Assembly: GCA_027063545.1 (NCBI GenBank)
Contig: JAMORN010000125.1
Location: forward strand, 1-8,032
DNA length: 8,032 nucleotides
DNA from: a bacterium
Lineage (GTDB): Bacteria; JAMORN01
Direction of reading: 5' to 3'
Each line of letters starts with the position of its first letter. Position 1 is the stretch's first letter. Positions 6,262-8,032 of this stretch are shown piece after piece. The notes under the pieces were generated by a model. That model saw nothing but the letters and a program-made list of their open reading frames with translations, was not told the DNA's origin and did no database searches. A program made the position numbers and the translations under genes.

Positions 6262-8032
6262 TTACTCCCATTCTATAGTTCCAGGAGGTTTATTTGTTAT
6301 ATCATAGAATATTCCACTAACATATTCTTTAATATTATCAATAATCTCTTCTAGAATATCCCATTGCATTTTATAAAATTCTGCTGTCATTGCTTCTTTT
6401 GATAGAACAGGCCTCAAAATAGCTATTTCTTTTTCAGTATCATTTATAAAAAGAGGAACAAGTACTACAGGCATTTGCCATATGTCATAATAAATACCTC
6501 TTTTTTCTAAAATGTTATGTGCGATATAGTCTATTTCTCTTAATAGTTCCAGCCTCTCCTTGGTAATATAAGAAGGTTTAACTCTTAAAGATCTTATTTC
6601 ATTAGGATATAATGTTAATATTACTCTATTTATATACTGATACTTATTAGTGAGATTACTAGAAACTTCTTCTAATTTATTCCAATCTTTTGTATCAGTT
6701 ATTAATGCAAAGGGATGAGCATATGTTCTATAATCACCTTGGACTCCTACAGATTTAATAGGTAGTACTTTACCATAAAAGTTTTTAGGAAGAGTATCTA
6801 TAATTTCTTTTTCTTTAGAAGGATCAACCTTGAATTCTTCTTTTAAACATAAAACCCTAACTCCAAGCCCTGGTCCAGGGAAAGGATGACGCCAAACTAA
6901 ATGTTTAGGAAGCCCTAAAAGTTCTCCTAATTTTCTAACTTCATCTTTATATAATTCTTTTAAAGGTTCTATTATTTTACCTTGTTCTATTAATTCTAGA
7001 ATTTTATCAACTCTATTATGGTGAGTTTTTATAATAGCCGCATTCTTAGTCCCACCACTTTCTATGGTATCAGGATAAATAGTCCCTTGAGCCAGGATAA
7101 AATCATCAGGATTAATATTGAACTCTTCAGATATTTCATCGTTCACATCCAAAAAGAGTCTTCCTATTATTTTTCTCTTTTCTTCAGGATCATAAATTTC
7201 TTTTAATGATTCCAAAAATTTTTTCTCATAATTTTTTATTATTAAATTAGAAAAATTATGTTCTTTTAAATATTCTTCTATTTCAGCAGTTTCATTTTTT
7301 CTCATTAATCCTGTGTCCACATGAACACCAATCACATTATCATCTCCAAGAACATTTTTTAAAAGAGCAAAAGCAACAGTACTATCAACGCCTCCAGAAA
7401 CTAAAAGAAAAACTTTTTTATTCCCTACCTTTTGTTTTATTTCCTCTTGTATTTCTTTATAAAATTTTTCAATACTCCATGTTCTTTTTGCTTTTGTTAG
7501 TTTAACAAAATTATCTAAAATTTTTATACCATTAATAGTGTGGGTTACTTCAGGATGAAATTGAAGTCCATATATATTTCTTTTTATATCTCCTATAATT
7601 GCTGTTTTACAATCAGAGGAAGACCCAATTAATTCAAAACCCTCAGGAAGTTTATCAACCTCATCTCCATGGCTCATCCAAACAACTTCTTTTTCGTTTA
7701 ATCCTTCTGTTAGAGGAGTTTTTTTGTATATTTCTACGATAGCTTTGCCATATTCATGCACATTACCTCTTTTTACAGCTCCTCCGAGTTCGTAAGATAA
7801 AAGTTGATGTCCATAACATATTCCCAATATAGGAATATTAATAGTTCCATTTTTTATATCTTTAAATAATTTTTCATTAAATTTTGGTCTATTTTTATCA
7901 TAAACAGAAGCTGGACCTCCAGATAATATAATCCCCTTTATATAAGGTTCTAAAGAAAATTTTTCTTCAGGATTTTTAATTTCAGTATAAACACCTAATC
8001 TTCTTATTCTATTTGAGATTAAATGGGTATAT
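6262..8032 (-). CDS. guaA: GMP synthase (glutamine-hydrolysing), long form, 5' end beyond the window
   Basis: GuaA converts XMP to GMP with ATP and glutamine, the last step of guanine nucleotide synthesis. The frame is open to the right edge, and 589 residues are visible. The class I glutaminase domain comes first: GVYTEI, ILSGGPASVYD, the nucleophile in GICYGHQ (Cys72 of the visible chain) and FHPE supplying the His and Glu (159, 161). The ATP-pyrophosphatase domain follows, with LLVSGGVDST (209-218), AQGTIYPDTIES and RHPFPGPGLG. The dimerisation part ends in YDITNKPPGTIEWE. A TTG at 7825-7827 could be mistaken for a start, but it is the Leu before the catalytic GICYGHQ and the family N-terminus continues upstream. 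Only about ten residues appear to be missing. The protein is longer than the usual ~510-525 residues because of an extra segment between GLGVRVLC and the final domain (about 6568-6849). That segment contains LPIKSVGVQGDYRTY and resembles the additional dimerisation subdomain of eukaryotic GMP synthetase. It is followed 3 nt later by apbE. Confidence 0.95.
   Translation of the reverse strand, partial: YTHLISNRIRRLGVYTEIKNPEEKFSLEPYIKGIILSGGPASVYDKNRPKFNEKLFKDIKNGTINIPILGICYGHQLLSYELGGAVKRGNVHEYGKAIVEIYKKTPLTEGLNEKEVVWMSHGDEVDKLPEGFELIGSSSDCKTAIIGDIKRNIYGLQFHPEVTHTINGIKILDNFVKLTKAKRTWSIEKFYKEIQEEIKQKVGNKKVFLLVSGGVDSTVAFALLKNVLGDDNVIGVHVDTGLMRKNETAEIEEYLKEHNFSNLIIKNYEKKFLESLKEIYDPEEKRKIIGRLFLDVNDEISEEFNINPDDFILAQGTIYPDTIESGGTKNAAIIKTHHNRVDKILELIEQGKIIEPLKELYKDEVRKLGELLGLPKHLVWRHPFPGPGLGVRVLCLKEEFKVDPSKEKEIIDTLPKNFYGKVLPIKSVGVQGDYRTYAHPFALITDTKDWNKLEEVSSNLTNKYQYINRVILTLYPNEIRSLRVKPSYITKERLELLREIDYIAHNILEKRGIYYDIWQMPVVLVPLFINDTEKEIAILRPVLSKEAMTAEFYKMQWDILEEIIDNIKEYVSGIFYDITNKPPGTIEWE
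6265..6269 (-). promoter_or_regulatory. apbE ribosome binding site embedded in the last codons of guaA
   Basis: GGGAG on the minus strand is made by the Trp and Glu codons that end GuaA, 6 nt before the apbE ATG (6256-6258). The guaA stop TAA (6262-6264) lies between them. Ribosomes finishing guaA are thus placed directly at the apbE start. Confidence 0.75.

Noticed and set aside
7018-7206. 62-codon plus-strand open frame inside guaA
   Set aside because: It is antisense to the conserved ATP-pyrophosphatase domain; a chance frame in A/T-rich DNA.

Overview
This is a very AT-rich bacterial stretch: A- and T-ending codons dominate, AGA is the main Arg codon and ATA is common. It is densely packed, and the largest non-coding gap is about 90 bp. 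The gene set is ordinary bacterial metabolism (guaA, apbE, pyrE, yajC, corA), plus a glycoside hydrolase and a signal-peptide-bearing protein that looks like a small outer-membrane beta-barrel. The latter hints at a diderm. The PyrE is of the Thermus-like subtype with a C-terminal CPxC motif, and the AT-rich codon use recalls some low-GC thermophile or candidate-phylum genomes. I cannot name the organism from this window. No rRNA, tRNA, CRISPR array, insertion sequence or prophage gene was seen.

Layout, left to right. (1) The last 18 codons of a probable plus-strand gene (to 58) are followed by a plus-strand secreted or outer-membrane protein of unknown function (97-663). (2) A minus-strand cluster reads, in transcription order, pyrE (4983-4387), yajC (4356-4030), corA (4023-3073) and a GH35 glycosidase (3057-652), with gaps of 30, 6 and 15 nt. 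The GH35 gene runs 12 bp into the tail of the plus-strand gene. (3) A 91-bp divergent intergenic region (4984-5074) separates pyrE from a 69-codon plus-strand membrane-protein gene (5075-5284). (4) A second minus-strand pair is guaA (runs off the right edge, stop at 6262) followed 3 nt later by apbE (6258-5263). The apbE tail overlaps the small gene by 22 bp.

How the genes relate. guaA and pyrE serve purine and pyrimidine nucleotide synthesis. apbE makes covalently flavinylated proteins outside the cytoplasmic membrane. yajC accompanies the Sec translocase and corA moves Mg2+. The clusters look like compact housekeeping operons rather than one functional pathway, and the GH35 glycosidase is the outlier at the end of the pyrE operon.

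Most notable points. The GMP synthetase is a long form with an additional dimerisation segment resembling the eukaryotic enzyme, and its true N-terminus lies beyond the window rather than at the internal TTG near 7827. The GH35 enzyme has an unusually short stretch (50 residues) between its two predicted catalytic glutamates and a diverged conserved loop. The 69-aa TM-plus-charged-helix protein has no Shine-Dalgarno and may be leaderless. A (TTTA)5 tract sits directly in front of the yajC ribosome binding site. I found nothing that I can support as a wholly new multi-gene system.
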